Source: DATFAS01 sp035254305
GTDB lineage: Bacteria; Bacillota; Bacilli; Aneurinibacillales; RAOX-1
Reading direction: 5' to 3'
Assembly: GCA_035254305.1 (NCBI GenBank)
Contig: DATFAS010000124.1
Span: forward strand, 1-10,472
Length of the DNA stretch: 10,472 bases
Shown: positions 1 through 5,450 of the stretch, in pieces
How positions within the stretch are numbered: position 1 is the first letter of the stretch
Layout: each line of letters begins with the position of its first letter
Made by a program: the position numbers and the translations under genes
The notes under the pieces: model-generated
What the model was told of the DNA's origin: nothing
What the model saw: the letters and a program-made list of their open reading frames with translations, nothing else
Databases searched by the model: none

Positions 1-342
1 ATACCCAAAATCTCTAACATCCCCCCTATTCAGAATCAACCATCTTCCGATCAAACAAAACAGCAGAATTACAACCAAGAGAAGGATCAGAAGGCCATAG
101 AACCAAAGGGGGAACTATCTAAAAAGCAGTTGAAAGAAGCCGTTGATAATCTAAACCAATTAGCGCAGCAATCCCAAGTGTATGCGAAATTTCAAGTGTA
201 TGATAAAACAGGAGAGTATTACGTTCAAATGGTCAATTCCCAAACTAACGAGGTGATTCGCGAAATTCCTTCTAAGAAAATTCTTGAGTATTTTTCCGAT
301 ATGCAGAAATTTTTGGGGCTGCTGGTTGATCATCGAATCTAA
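1..342 (+). CDS. flaG: FlaG family flagellar protein, 5' end cut by window
   Basis: The reading frame is open from base 1 to the TAA at 340-342 with no start or stop before it, so the gene begins outside the window; 113 residues are visible. The TTG at 130 is an internal leucine codon with no ribosome binding site, not a start. The first ~40 visible residues are Gln/Asn/Lys-rich and low in complexity. They are followed by the FlaG domain, whose clearest blocks are KFQVYDKTGEYYVQMVN and TNEVIREIPSKKILEYF, then a hydrophobic FLGLLVD end. FlaG proteins influence filament length and are encoded next to filament-cap and export-chaperone genes in Bacillales. Here fliS follows after 78 bp with no terminator between, so co-transcription is likely. 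The family assignment is firm; the exact role is known only by family. Confidence 0.9.
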   Translation: MPKISNIPPIQNQPSSDQTKQQNYNQEKDQKAIEPKGELSKKQLKEAVDNLNQLAQQSQVYAKFQVYDKTGEYYVQMVNSQTNEVIREIPSKKILEYFSDMQKFLGLLVDHRI

Positions 343-426
343 TCCATCCGTTATTCTCACTAAAAAAATGAGCATTGATTACAAATAAATCATCAGGACT
401 TCAAGCAAGGGTGGGGAGAAATGAAT

Positions 427-801
427 ATGTCGAAAACAAATCCTTATCAAGCTTATCAAAGACAAGCCGTTACGACTTCCAAACCAGAAGAATTAACATT
501 AATGTTATATGAGGGGATCGTTAAGTTTGTACGGCTATCCAAAATGGCTTTAGATAAACAACAATTTGAGGAAGCTCACCGGAATAATCTACGGGCCCAG
601 GATATTATTAGTGAGTTGATTGTGACTCTCAAGAAGGAATATGAAGTTTCTGAATCACTGTTACCATTGTATGAGTATATGAAAACCCGTTTAATCGAAG
701 CTAATATCAATAAGTCGGTATCCTTATTGGAGGAAGTGGAAGGCTACGCCGTGGAATTCGCAGAGACATGGAGCACGGCAATGAAATCAGTAAGAACCTA
801 A
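427..801 (+). CDS. fliS: Flagellin export chaperone FliS
   Basis: FliS binds the C-terminal region of unpolymerised flagellin in the cytoplasm, keeps it from aggregating and delivers it to the flagellar export apparatus. The N-terminus NPYQAYQRQAV followed by PEELTLMLYEGIVKF is the family signature, and the remainder is predicted helical, as in the four-helix FliS fold. Length is 124 residues, normal for the family. There is an in-frame ATG at 421, but GGGGAG at 413-418 lies only 2 nt from it and 8 nt from the ATG at 427, so 427 (MSKTNPY...) is the better start. The gene sits between flaG and a fliT-like gene. Bacillales normally have fliD between flaG and fliS; here the 78-bp gap contains no trace of it. 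Confidence 0.95.
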   Translation: MSKTNPYQAYQRQAVTTSKPEELTLMLYEGIVKFVRLSKMALDKQQFEEAHRNNLRAQDIISELIVTLKKEYEVSESLLPLYEYMKTRLIEANINKSVSLLEEVEGYAVEFAETWSTAMKSVRT

Positions 802-819
802 ATTTAGGGGATGAGAATC

Positions 820-1167
820 ATGGATCAATTAATCCAAACGATTCATCACATGACCATAGAGCTCAATCAACTCCTCCAAGATGATCAGTTTGAGGAATTT
901 GAGAAGCTGTTATCCCAACGTAAGTTGATTATGGACCGGGTGGATACTCTTCGTTCCTATGATCCGAGCTATCAATACGGAGAAGAAGAAACTAAACTGC
1001 TATGGGATACGTTTCAATTGGATCAGCAGATTGGTGATCATCTGAGAACGCGTCTTGACCAAACTCAGCAATCTCTTAATCAGATTCAGAAAAATAAAGA
1101 AGTGAAGAAGAAGTATTCTCCCTATTTAAAACAGACATCCGGCATCTTCTTCGATCGAAAAAAGTAG
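820..1167 (+). CDS. fliT: FliT-like flagellar protein
   Basis: This is a small, highly charged, Gln-rich and apparently all-helical protein of 115 residues, with the size, composition and position of the Bacillales FliT family, which act as export chaperones, typically for the filament cap FliD. No invariant motif fixes the family, so the call rests on position directly after fliS, length, and helical character (for example the stretch FEEFEKLLSQRKLIMDRVDTL). AGGGG at 806-810 abuts the upstream in-frame ATG at 811 but lies 9 nt from the ATG at 820, so 820 (MDQLIQTIHHM) is the likely start. The gene begins 18 bp after the fliS stop and is followed within 12 bp by a terminator, so it closes the flagellar operon. 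If it is a FliD chaperone, its client is encoded elsewhere. Confidence 0.75.
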   Translation: MDQLIQTIHHMTIELNQLLQDDQFEEFEKLLSQRKLIMDRVDTLRSYDPSYQYGEEETKLLWDTFQLDQQIGDHLRTRLDQTQQSLNQIQKNKEVKKKYSPYLKQTSGIFFDRKK

Positions 1168-1178
1168 ATCTGCCATAG

Positions 1179-1210
1179 ATGATTGCCAAACATTATCGGC
1201 AATCATTTTT
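1179..1210 (+). terminator. Rho-independent terminator of flaG-fliS-fliT
   Basis: A 9-bp perfect stem (ATGATTGCC at 1179-1187 with GGCAATCAT at 1198-1206), a 10-nt loop and a run of T at 1206-1210. It starts 12 bp after the fliT stop. Its GATTGCC/GGCAATC core is the same as in the terminator after cheY. Confidence 0.85.
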
Positions 1211-1270
1211 AGTTTAGAGGGTTCTACATCATTTTGCAGATCATTATAATTTTCGTTATTCTAATTTTTT

Positions 1271-1300
1271 TTGAAGGAATTGATGTATTTCTTGTAGAAT
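1271..1300 (+). promoter_or_regulatory. Putative sigma-A promoter of flbD
   Basis: TTGAAG at 1271-1276 (4 of 6 to TTGACA), an 18-nt spacer, and TAGAAT at 1295-1300 (5 of 6 to TATAAT). It lies between the fliT terminator and flbD. I see no good SigD-type motif here, so this flagellar gene may be expressed from a housekeeping promoter. Confidence 0.5.
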
Positions 1301-1344
1301 AGTATGTCTAAGAGTTCTAGATTTCTTATAGAAGGAGAAACCGT

Positions 1345-1575
1345 ATGATTAGAGTAACCCGGCTTAACGGTATGGAATTCTATGTTAATCCACTGTTAAT
1401 CGAGGCCATTGAGGAGACTCCTGATACGATCATAGCTTTGACAACTGGAAAGAAATATATTATTAAAGAGAGTGCCACTGAAACAACAGAACTGATTAAA
1501 TCTTTTCTAAGAGAAGTAGATTTATTGAAAGCCCTGCGTTTAATTGAGTCGAAGAAGCGTAATGGACAAGAATAG
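1345..1575 (+). CDS. swrD: FlbD/SwrD family flagellar motility protein
   Basis: A 76-residue protein of the FlbD family (called SwrD in Bacillus subtilis, where it supports flagellar power for swarming). The family signature is visible at the N-terminus: MIRVTRLNGMEFYVNP, then IEAIEETPDTIIALTTGKKY, a short beta-rich fold. After residue ~45 there is a helical, charged tail (ESATETTELIKSFLREV...), and the protein ends in KKRNGQE. The start is supported by AGAAGGAGA at about 1330-1338, about 6 nt before the ATG. In B. subtilis this gene lies inside the large fla/che operon, near the motor genes; here it stands between a terminator and cheY, apart from any motor gene. Identification is strong; molecular function in the family is poorly defined. 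Confidence 0.88.
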   Translation: MIRVTRLNGMEFYVNPLLIEAIEETPDTIIALTTGKKYIIKESATETTELIKSFLREVDLLKALRLIESKKRNGQE

Positions 1576-1666
1576 GATCTGCTATCCAACCGGACCTGTT
1601 CATTCTGTGGGCAAACTTATCATATATTAGAAACCATTGTACTATAAATTTTGGAGGGGAATTTTT

Positions 1667-2026
1667 TTGGCAAACATACTTGTGGTTGATGACGCAGCCT
1701 TCATGAGAATGATGATTAAGGAGATTTTGACGAAGAATGGGTTTAATGTTGTTGGAGAAGCAAGTGATGGGGTTCAAGCGGTAGAGAAGTATAAGGAGCT
1801 GTCACCTGACCTAGTCACAATGGATATTACGATGCCCGAAATGGACGGGATTACAGCCCTGAAGGAAATAAAGAAGCTTGATGGAGGGGCGAAGATTGTG
1901 ATGTGCTCTGCTATGGGTCAGCAATCGATGGTTATCGAAGCTATTCAAGCTGGTGCAAGAGATTTTATTGTTAAACCATTCCAGGCTGATCGTGTTCTTG
2001 AAGCAATTAAAAAGGTACTCGGATAA
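1667..2026 (+). CDS. cheY: Chemotaxis response regulator CheY (TTG start)
   Basis: A single-domain receiver of 119 residues that is phosphorylated by CheA and binds the flagellar switch to set rotation bias. All receiver residues are present: acidic pair D8-D9, phospho-acceptor D53 in TMDITMPEMDG, S81 in the CSAMG switch segment, F100 and K103 in DFIVKPF. The segments VVDDAAFMRMMIK and CSAMGQQSMVIEAIQAGA are almost unchanged from the Bacillus CheY. The start is TTG at 1667, preceded by GGAGGGG at 1653-1659 with 7 nt spacing; the first residues then read MANILVVDD, as expected. An upstream in-frame TTG at 1637 would put the ribosome binding site inside the gene and is rejected. No cheA or switch genes are nearby, unlike the fla/che operon of B. 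subtilis. It lies 91 bp after flbD with no obvious terminator between. Confidence 0.96.
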   Translation: MANILVVDDAAFMRMMIKEILTKNGFNVVGEASDGVQAVEKYKELSPDLVTMDITMPEMDGITALKEIKKLDGGAKIVMCSAMGQQSMVIEAIQAGARDFIVKPFQADRVLEAIKKVLG

Positions 2027-2067
2027 AAAGAGATTGCCGATTTCTAACAAATCGGCAATCTCTTTTT
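2025..2067. terminator. Bidirectional terminator between cheY and the convergent hydrolase gene
   Basis: A 19-bp perfect stem (2025-2043 with 2049-2067) and a 5-nt loop (CTAAC). The arm begins with five A and ends with five T, so it works on both strands. It overlaps the cheY stop codon, and on the other strand begins at the stop of the minus-strand gene (2066-2068). Confidence 0.93.
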
Positions 2068-2797
2068 ATGTCGTAAAGCTTTTGAAATTTTTCGTTACTT
2101 GACTCACCCAATATTGGTTTAAGGAAGTAGGGTCGTTCTCGGCACCTATAGGTGCATATTTATTTCCGATCTGCTGGATCGAAGTTAATCCCTCATCCAG
2201 ATAATTCTTTCGTATATTTCGGGCCATATCCATAATGCTTTCTTCTACTGTCGAGTAGTTCTTCAAACCAGAAGATGTCATCGTGCCTGAGATATTATTC
2301 CGTTCATGAGCTGCCCTAGATGAACCATTACCTGTTTCGTGCATGGAGATCGATGCTAATAATGCTGGATTAACCCCGAATCTTTGACCTGCAGAGACGA
2401 ATAATTCCCCTGTTCCTTCAAGCTTTCCTTTCAAAATCTCGTTTAGGCGTGCTGCTTGATTTAATTGGCTAGTACTAGTAAGCCCACTTGTTTGAGCTGA
2501 GGCTTGGGTTGGATAAACTCGAGTAGTCGGATATTGGCTAGGTTTAGTAGAGATGGGTGAGTATATCACATCCCGTGGTGCTAAATTAGGGATATTCAGG
2601 ACATCAGTCTGAATGGGAGAAAAGGAGGAATCACTCGGTTCCCTATCTTCCATCAACTGACTTAGAATACGTGCAAAGGATCTCTGTGTATCGATAATCA
2701 TTTGATCAGCCTGTGTCTTTAGCTTTGCGTTATTATTCACGGTTGCTGGGGTGGTAGATTTAATATTCGAGAGAGAAGGGTTCATTTCCAATTTCAT
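2066..2797 (-). CDS. Glucosaminidase-domain protein, FlgJ-like candidate
   Basis: The C-terminal half (residues ~115-243) is a glucosaminidase/lysozyme-like wall-hydrolase domain (GH73 type). FGVNPALLASISMHETGNGS carries the probable catalytic glutamate E154. NNISG (167-171), the helix YSTVEESIMDMARNIRKNYL and KYAPIGAENDPTSLNQYW complete the usual order. Such enzymes cut the glycan backbone of peptidoglycan. The N-terminal ~115 residues are Ser/Thr/Pro/Gln-rich and show neither a signal peptide nor a membrane helix; one short helix (DTQRSFARILSQLMED, ~36-51) faintly recalls the rod-binding part of FlgJ. Placement among flagellar genes plus lack of a signal suggests export through the flagellar apparatus to open the wall for the rod, but that is inference. 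The start is uncertain: AAAAGGTGA sits almost against the ATG at 2797 and 6 nt from an in-frame TTG at 2791; a further ATG is at 2785. Confidence 0.85.
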   Translation of the reverse strand: MKLEMNPSLSNIKSTTPATVNNNAKLKTQADQMIIDTQRSFARILSQLMEDREPSDSSFSPIQTDVLNIPNLAPRDVIYSPISTKPSQYPTTRVYPTQASAQTSGLTSTSQLNQAARLNEILKGKLEGTGELFVSAGQRFGVNPALLASISMHETGNGSSRAAHERNNISGTMTSSGLKNYSTVEESIMDMARNIRKNYLDEGLTSIQQIGNKYAPIGAENDPTSLNQYWVSQVTKNFKSFTT

Positions 2798-2827
2798 TCA
2801 CCTTTTCGAATTAAATATGATAGTTCT

Positions 2828-2836
2828 ATTGTATCA
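2828..2836 (-). promoter_or_regulatory. Putative extended -10 promoter of the glucosaminidase gene
   Basis: On the minus strand this reads TGATACAAT, an extended -10 (TG, one base, then TACAAT with 5 of 6 to TATAAT). It lies about 31 nt before the ATG at 2797. No good -35 hexamer is present at 16-18 nt, which is compatible with an extended -10 promoter but leaves the call tentative. Confidence 0.4.
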
Positions 2837-3001
2837 AAAACTAGTAGATCAATGAATCAAGTATTTTTTACCTTTCATTTTCTGTTTCTCTCATTTAAGG
2901 CCTACCTTTTAGTACAGAGGGGAAGGAGATTCGTATACATTTTTACAGTGAACGAGGTTAAGTCAGTAAGTTTTTCTTGGCGTATAGGAATTTAAAAATA
3001 A

Positions 3002-3073
3002 TTTGAATTCCGTCCCCGCATAAGGGCAATTAGGCTGCCCCCTGCGCCTAAAGGCTTGGCGCCAGCCAAGTTT
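3002..3073. repeat. Intergenic structured element, long copy
   Basis: This begins TTTGAATTCCGTC and ends CAGCCAAGTTT, and it matches a shorter element at 5350-5396 at both ends and through a middle block (GCATAAGGGCAATTAGG here, GCACAGGTGTAATTGGG there; most of the differences are transitions). The long copy has about 22 extra GC-rich bases. These help form a hairpin: AAGGCTTGGC (3051-3060) pairs with GCCAAGTTTT (3065-3074) around the loop GCCA, with two G-U pairs, followed by CTTTA. The hairpin resembles a terminator but lies upstream of the promoter of the next gene. The nature of the element is unknown. Confidence 0.55.
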
Positions 3074-3247
3074 TCTTTACTCCAGATCGTAGCAAAGCTA
3101 TATTCTCAGAAAAACAACTACTAGGAACCTTCAATATTTTCTAATTTAATGAAATAGTATTTACAATCAGCTTATGCTTAGCTATTCTTTATATTATAGG
3201 GTAATATTTACACCAACCTTTGGCAGTGGACAGCTATCAAAAATCTA

Positions 3248-3277
3248 TTGAAATAATTATGCGAGGTATCGTATAAT
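3248..3277 (+). promoter_or_regulatory. Sigma-A promoter of the amino-acid ABC transporter operon
   Basis: TTGAAA at 3248-3253, an 18-nt spacer, and a perfect TATAAT at 3272-3277, giving a leader of about 80 nt. A 10-bp palindrome GAGTATACTC (3298-3307) lies about 15 nt after the expected start site. A 10-bp inverted repeat (AGCTATCAAA at 3232-3241, TTTGATAGCT at 3314-3323) flanks the whole promoter. Either could be an operator. Confidence 0.75.
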
Positions 3278-3362
3278 TACTCGTGTTGTAGAAAAGAGAG
3301 TATACTCGACCTATTTGATAGCTCTTTATAAATAAATAATAACTTCAAGGGGGCAATAAACA

Positions 3363-4187
3363 ATGAAATTAAAGAAGATGTTCATGACTAGTGTGATGGC
3401 TCTTAGTGTGACAGCACTTGCAGCTTGTGGTGGTGGCGGTGCAGCGAAGCCAGCCGATAAGCCTGCAGAACCTGCGAAGTCTGATGCAGCAGCAAAGCCA
3501 ACAGCAGATGGGAAGACATATCAGGTGGGTACGGATGCAGCTTATCCTCCATTTGAGAAGCAAGTGGGAAGTAAAATAGAAGGTTTTGACGTGGAAATTT
3601 TGAATGCTGTGGCTGATGCAGGCGGATTTAAGGTAAACCTACAGCATACTGGTTGGGATCCATTGTTTGATGGTATTGATAAAGGAAAGGTAGATATGGG
3701 GATCTCTGCGATTACAATCAATGATGATCGTAAGAAGAACTATGATTTCTCTGATCCTTACTTTGATGCGAAACAATTGATTTTGGTTGGGAAGGATTCA
3801 ACCGTAACGAAATTCGATGACTTGAAGGGTAAGAAAATCGGCGTACAGAGTGCAACAACTGGGGAAACAGCTGTCCAAGAGAAATTCGGTAAAACCTATG
3901 AAGGACTTAAGGGATATGACGATACTCCAGCTGCAATTGATGATTTGATTAACGGTCGTGTAGAGGCTGTTGTTGCCGATAACGCTGTTGTGATGGAATA
4001 TATGAAGAAGATTGGTGATAAGGGCTTTAAAGTGATTGAGGATCCTCAATTCAAGCCTGAGCAATACGGAATTATGGTGAAGAAGGGGAACAAAGAAATT
4101 CTTGATAAGGTAAATGCTGGATTGAAGAAGATCAAGGACAATGGAAAATATAAAGCTATTTATGATCAATATTTTGGTAAAAAATAA
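3363..4187 (+). CDS. Amino-acid ABC transporter substrate-binding lipoprotein
   Basis: A 274-residue receptor of the SBP_bac_3 family, which captures polar or basic amino acids outside the membrane and hands them to its permease. Residues 1-21 are a lipoprotein signal with lipobox LAAC, so C22 is the lipidated anchor. An Ala/Lys/Pro/Asp linker (23-50) tethers the two-lobed domain. Ligand-pocket hallmarks are visible: GTDAAYPPFE (56-65), the conserved arginine R123 in NDDRKKNYDFSDPYF, which in this family grips the substrate carboxylate, VQSATTGE (161-168), and D206 in VVADNAVV, which usually binds the alpha-amino group. The substrate is not decidable by eye; glutamine, arginine/lysine or cystine are all possible. 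The start is clear: AAGGGGG at 3347-3353, 9 nt before the ATG. A hairpin and then the permease gene follow. Confidence 0.93.
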   Translation: MKLKKMFMTSVMALSVTALAACGGGGAAKPADKPAEPAKSDAAAKPTADGKTYQVGTDAAYPPFEKQVGSKIEGFDVEILNAVADAGGFKVNLQHTGWDPLFDGIDKGKVDMGISAITINDDRKKNYDFSDPYFDAKQLILVGKDSTVTKFDDLKGKKIGVQSATTGETAVQEKFGKTYEGLKGYDDTPAAIDDLINGRVEAVVADNAVVMEYMKKIGDKGFKVIEDPQFKPEQYGIMVKKGNKEILDKVNAGLKKIKDNGKYKAIYDQYFGKK

Positions 4188-4203
4188 GCTGGAATATAGA
4201 ACC

Positions 4204-4228
4204 AGAGTGCACGAATTTCGTGCACTCT
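4204..4228 (+). other. Intercistronic hairpin between receptor and permease genes
   Basis: An 11-bp perfect stem (AGAGTGCACGA at 4204-4214 with TCGTGCACTCT at 4218-4228) with a tight ATT centre. The following AAATCTGTTTATTT is not a continuous T run, so full termination is unlikely. The position is typical of stem-loops that stabilise the receptor transcript or reduce read-through into the permease gene, giving more receptor than channel. Confidence 0.7.
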
Positions 4229-4324
4229 AAATCTGTTTATTTCATCCTCATTGAGCAATAGAGGGTGAAGCGCGAACAGAAACGAAACGCAACTATGATG
4301 AACGTGAAGTATGGGAGGGTTTGT

Positions 4325-4996
4325 ATGGCCTGGGATTGGTCCGTGATTTGGGAGTACCGTGAGTTGTTCTTCCGAGGATTCTTTAATACGATTTTATTAA
4401 CTTCAACTGGGGTAGCCTTTGGCTTGTTAATTGGGCTATTTATGAGCTTGGGGAAAATGTCAAGCAAATGGGTAATTCGCATCCCTGCAAGTCTATATGT
4501 GGACATGTTCCGTGGAACTCCACTATTTGTACAGATTTTATTGATTCACTTTGCCGTTATTCCAACCATTTTTGAAGCGCTGGGTCGAGAGATCCCACCG
4601 GCAATCTTTTCAGGATTTGTGGCTCTTTCACTAAACGCTGGAGCTTATATCGCAGAGATTTTTCGGTCAGGTATTCAGTCGATTGATAAAGGTCAGATGG
4701 AGGCTGCTAGGTCTCTTGGAATGAATCACAATCAAGCGATGTATCATGTTATTCTGCCACAAGCATTTAAGCGTATTCTTCCACCGCTAGGGAATGAATT
4801 TATCGCTTTGCTTAAGGATTCATCTTTGCTTGCAGTAATCGCCGTGAACGAACTGGCCTACGCTGGTTTTACAACAGCTAAGAGTACGTTTGTCCGTTTT
4901 CCTCCCTATCTATCGATAGCTGTTTTGTATCTTCTTTTGACACTTGTTTTCTCACAAGTGGTGTTATGGTTAGAGAGGAAATATAAGACAGACTAG
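4325..4996 (+). CDS. Amino-acid ABC transporter permease, GlnP/HisM type
   Basis: A 223-residue inner-membrane permease of the polar amino-acid importer family, partner of the lipoprotein encoded just upstream. Predicted membrane helices lie at about 18-42, 54-80, 95-113, 160-180 and 196-215. The family N-terminal block FFRGFFNTILLTS is present, as is YVDMFRGTPLFVQILL. The EAA loop that docks the ATPase is intact: MEAARSLGMNHNQAMYHVILPQA (125-147), with E126 and G132. The ATG at 4325 has GGGAGGG at 4313-4319 with 5 nt spacing and gives the usual length. An upstream in-frame GTG at 4265 would add 20 charged residues unlike the family and is rejected. No ATP-binding subunit gene follows; the next gene is an independent csp unit, so the ATPase must come from elsewhere. 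Confidence 0.94.
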   Translation: MAWDWSVIWEYRELFFRGFFNTILLTSTGVAFGLLIGLFMSLGKMSSKWVIRIPASLYVDMFRGTPLFVQILLIHFAVIPTIFEALGREIPPAIFSGFVALSLNAGAYIAEIFRSGIQSIDKGQMEAARSLGMNHNQAMYHVILPQAFKRILPPLGNEFIALLKDSSLLAVIAVNELAYAGFTTAKSTFVRFPPYLSIAVLYLLLTLVFSQVVLWLERKYKTD

Positions 4997-5002
4997 CAAT
5001 AA

Positions 5003-5031
5003 TTGACAGCATGGAGAATACGTGGTACAAT
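5003..5031 (+). promoter_or_regulatory. Strong sigma-A promoter of the cold-shock gene
   Basis: A perfect TTGACA at 5003-5008, a 17-nt spacer, and TACAAT at 5026-5031 (5 of 6). The transcript is expected to start near 5038. It begins right after the permease stop, so csp is a separate transcription unit. Confidence 0.88.
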
Positions 5032-5039
5032 AAGGGACA

Positions 5040-5057
5040 AGTGAGATAGAGCTCACT
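5040..5057 (+). promoter_or_regulatory. Hairpin at the 5' end of the csp leader
   Basis: AGTGAG (5040-5045) pairs with CTCACT (5052-5057) around a 6-nt loop. If transcription starts near 5038, this stem forms at the very 5' end of the mRNA, where it could protect the short transcript from 5'-end decay. Structured leaders are common for csp genes; a specific role here is inferred. Confidence 0.45.
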
Positions 5058-5087
5058 AGTTTACTTTTGAAAGGACTGTTTACATTA

Positions 5088-5285
5088 ATGCAAGGTAAAG
5101 TTAAATGGTTTAATGCAGAAAAAGGTTTCGGTTTTATCGAAAGAGATGGTGGAGATGACGTATTCGTACACTTCTCTGCAATCCAGTCAGAAGGCTTTAA
5201 GTCTCTTGAAGAAGGACAATCCGTTGAATTCGATATCGTTGACGGTGCTCGCGGACCTCAAGCAGCTAACGTAAAGAAATTATAA
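5088..5285 (+). CDS. Cold-shock protein, CspA family
   Basis: A 65-residue single cold-shock domain, a five-stranded OB fold that binds single-stranded RNA and DNA and melts RNA structure, acting in the cytoplasm during cold shock and normal growth. Both RNA-binding motifs are present: RNP1 KGFGFI (12-17) and RNP2 VFVHF (25-29), with the usual MQGKVKWFNAEKG opening and GPQAANVKKL ending. The start is the ATG at 5088; AAAGGA at 5070-5075 gives 12 nt spacing, slightly long. An in-frame TTG at 5067 overlaps the ribosome binding site and is rejected. The gene has its own promoter, leader hairpin and terminator. Which paralogue (CspB, CspC, CspD) cannot be told from sequence alone. Confidence 0.96.
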   Translation: MQGKVKWFNAEKGFGFIERDGGDDVFVHFSAIQSEGFKSLEEGQSVEFDIVDGARGPQAANVKKL

Positions 5286-5291
5286 GATATT

Positions 5292-5320
5292 AAGACCTTG
5301 GGAGATCCCAGGGTCTTTTT
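5292..5320 (+). terminator. Rho-independent terminator of csp
   Basis: An 11-bp stem (AAGACCTTGGG at 5292-5302 with CCCAGGGTCTT at 5307-5317, one T-G pair), tetraloop AGAT, and a T run at 5316-5320. Confidence 0.93.
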
Positions 5321-5349
5321 AGTTTCATTTTCTAATTCCTCTTTTCGTA

Positions 5350-5396
5350 TTTGAATTCTGTCTATGCACAGGTGTAATTGGGTGTCAGCCAAGTTT
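5350..5396. repeat. Intergenic element, short copy
   Basis: This 47-bp stretch in the csp-hpf gap aligns with the element at 3002-3073. It shares TTTGAATTC, GTC, a middle block with 12 of 17 identical bases, and an exact CAGCCAAGTTT end, but lacks the ~22-nt GC-rich insertion and therefore the strong hairpin. The GC-rich part at 3036-3060 may be an insertion in the other copy or a deletion here. Function unknown. Confidence 0.5.
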
Positions 5397-5450
5397 CACC
5401 TTGTTCACAAATATTTCATTCGGACTGATTAATTTTCTGCTATTTGTGGA

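Larger units (their letters stand above)
2798..3362. other. Long intergenic region between divergent genes
   Basis: 565 bp with no convincing protein gene. It contains, from left to right, the short promoter region of the minus-strand hydrolase, an orphan ribosome-binding-like GGAAGGAGA at 2921-2929 with no start codon behind it, a GC-rich structured island at 3002-3074 (see the repeat entry), an AT-rich stretch, and the promoter and leader of the solute-binding protein gene. Much of it is not explained by the flanking genes. Confidence 0.7.

Noticed and set aside
2921..2996. A good ribosome-binding-like GGAAGGAGA followed by a short frame.
   Set aside because: No ATG, GTG or TTG lies at a proper distance; the nearest GTG opens only about 15 codons.
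3014..3074. Resemblance of GCATAAGGGCAA and nearby GC-rich blocks to a cyclic-di-GMP riboswitch.
   Set aside because: Only short fragments are similar; the conserved GCAAAGCC core and the tetraloop-receptor pairing are not present, and the element lies well upstream of the mapped-looking promoter.
3101..3115. CodY-like box TATTCTCAGAAAAAC upstream of the importer genes.
   Set aside because: It has about four mismatches and lies some 130 bp before the -35 element, too far for a typical repressor site.
3369..3563. Cys-rich minus-strand ORF opposite the lipoprotein gene.
   Set aside because: It is an antisense shadow of Ala/Gly/Lys-rich coding sequence in the strongly supported receptor gene and has no ribosome binding site.
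4265..4324. Longer permease starting at GTG 4265.
   Set aside because: The extra 20 residues are charged and unlike the family, while a strong ribosome binding site precedes the ATG at 4325.
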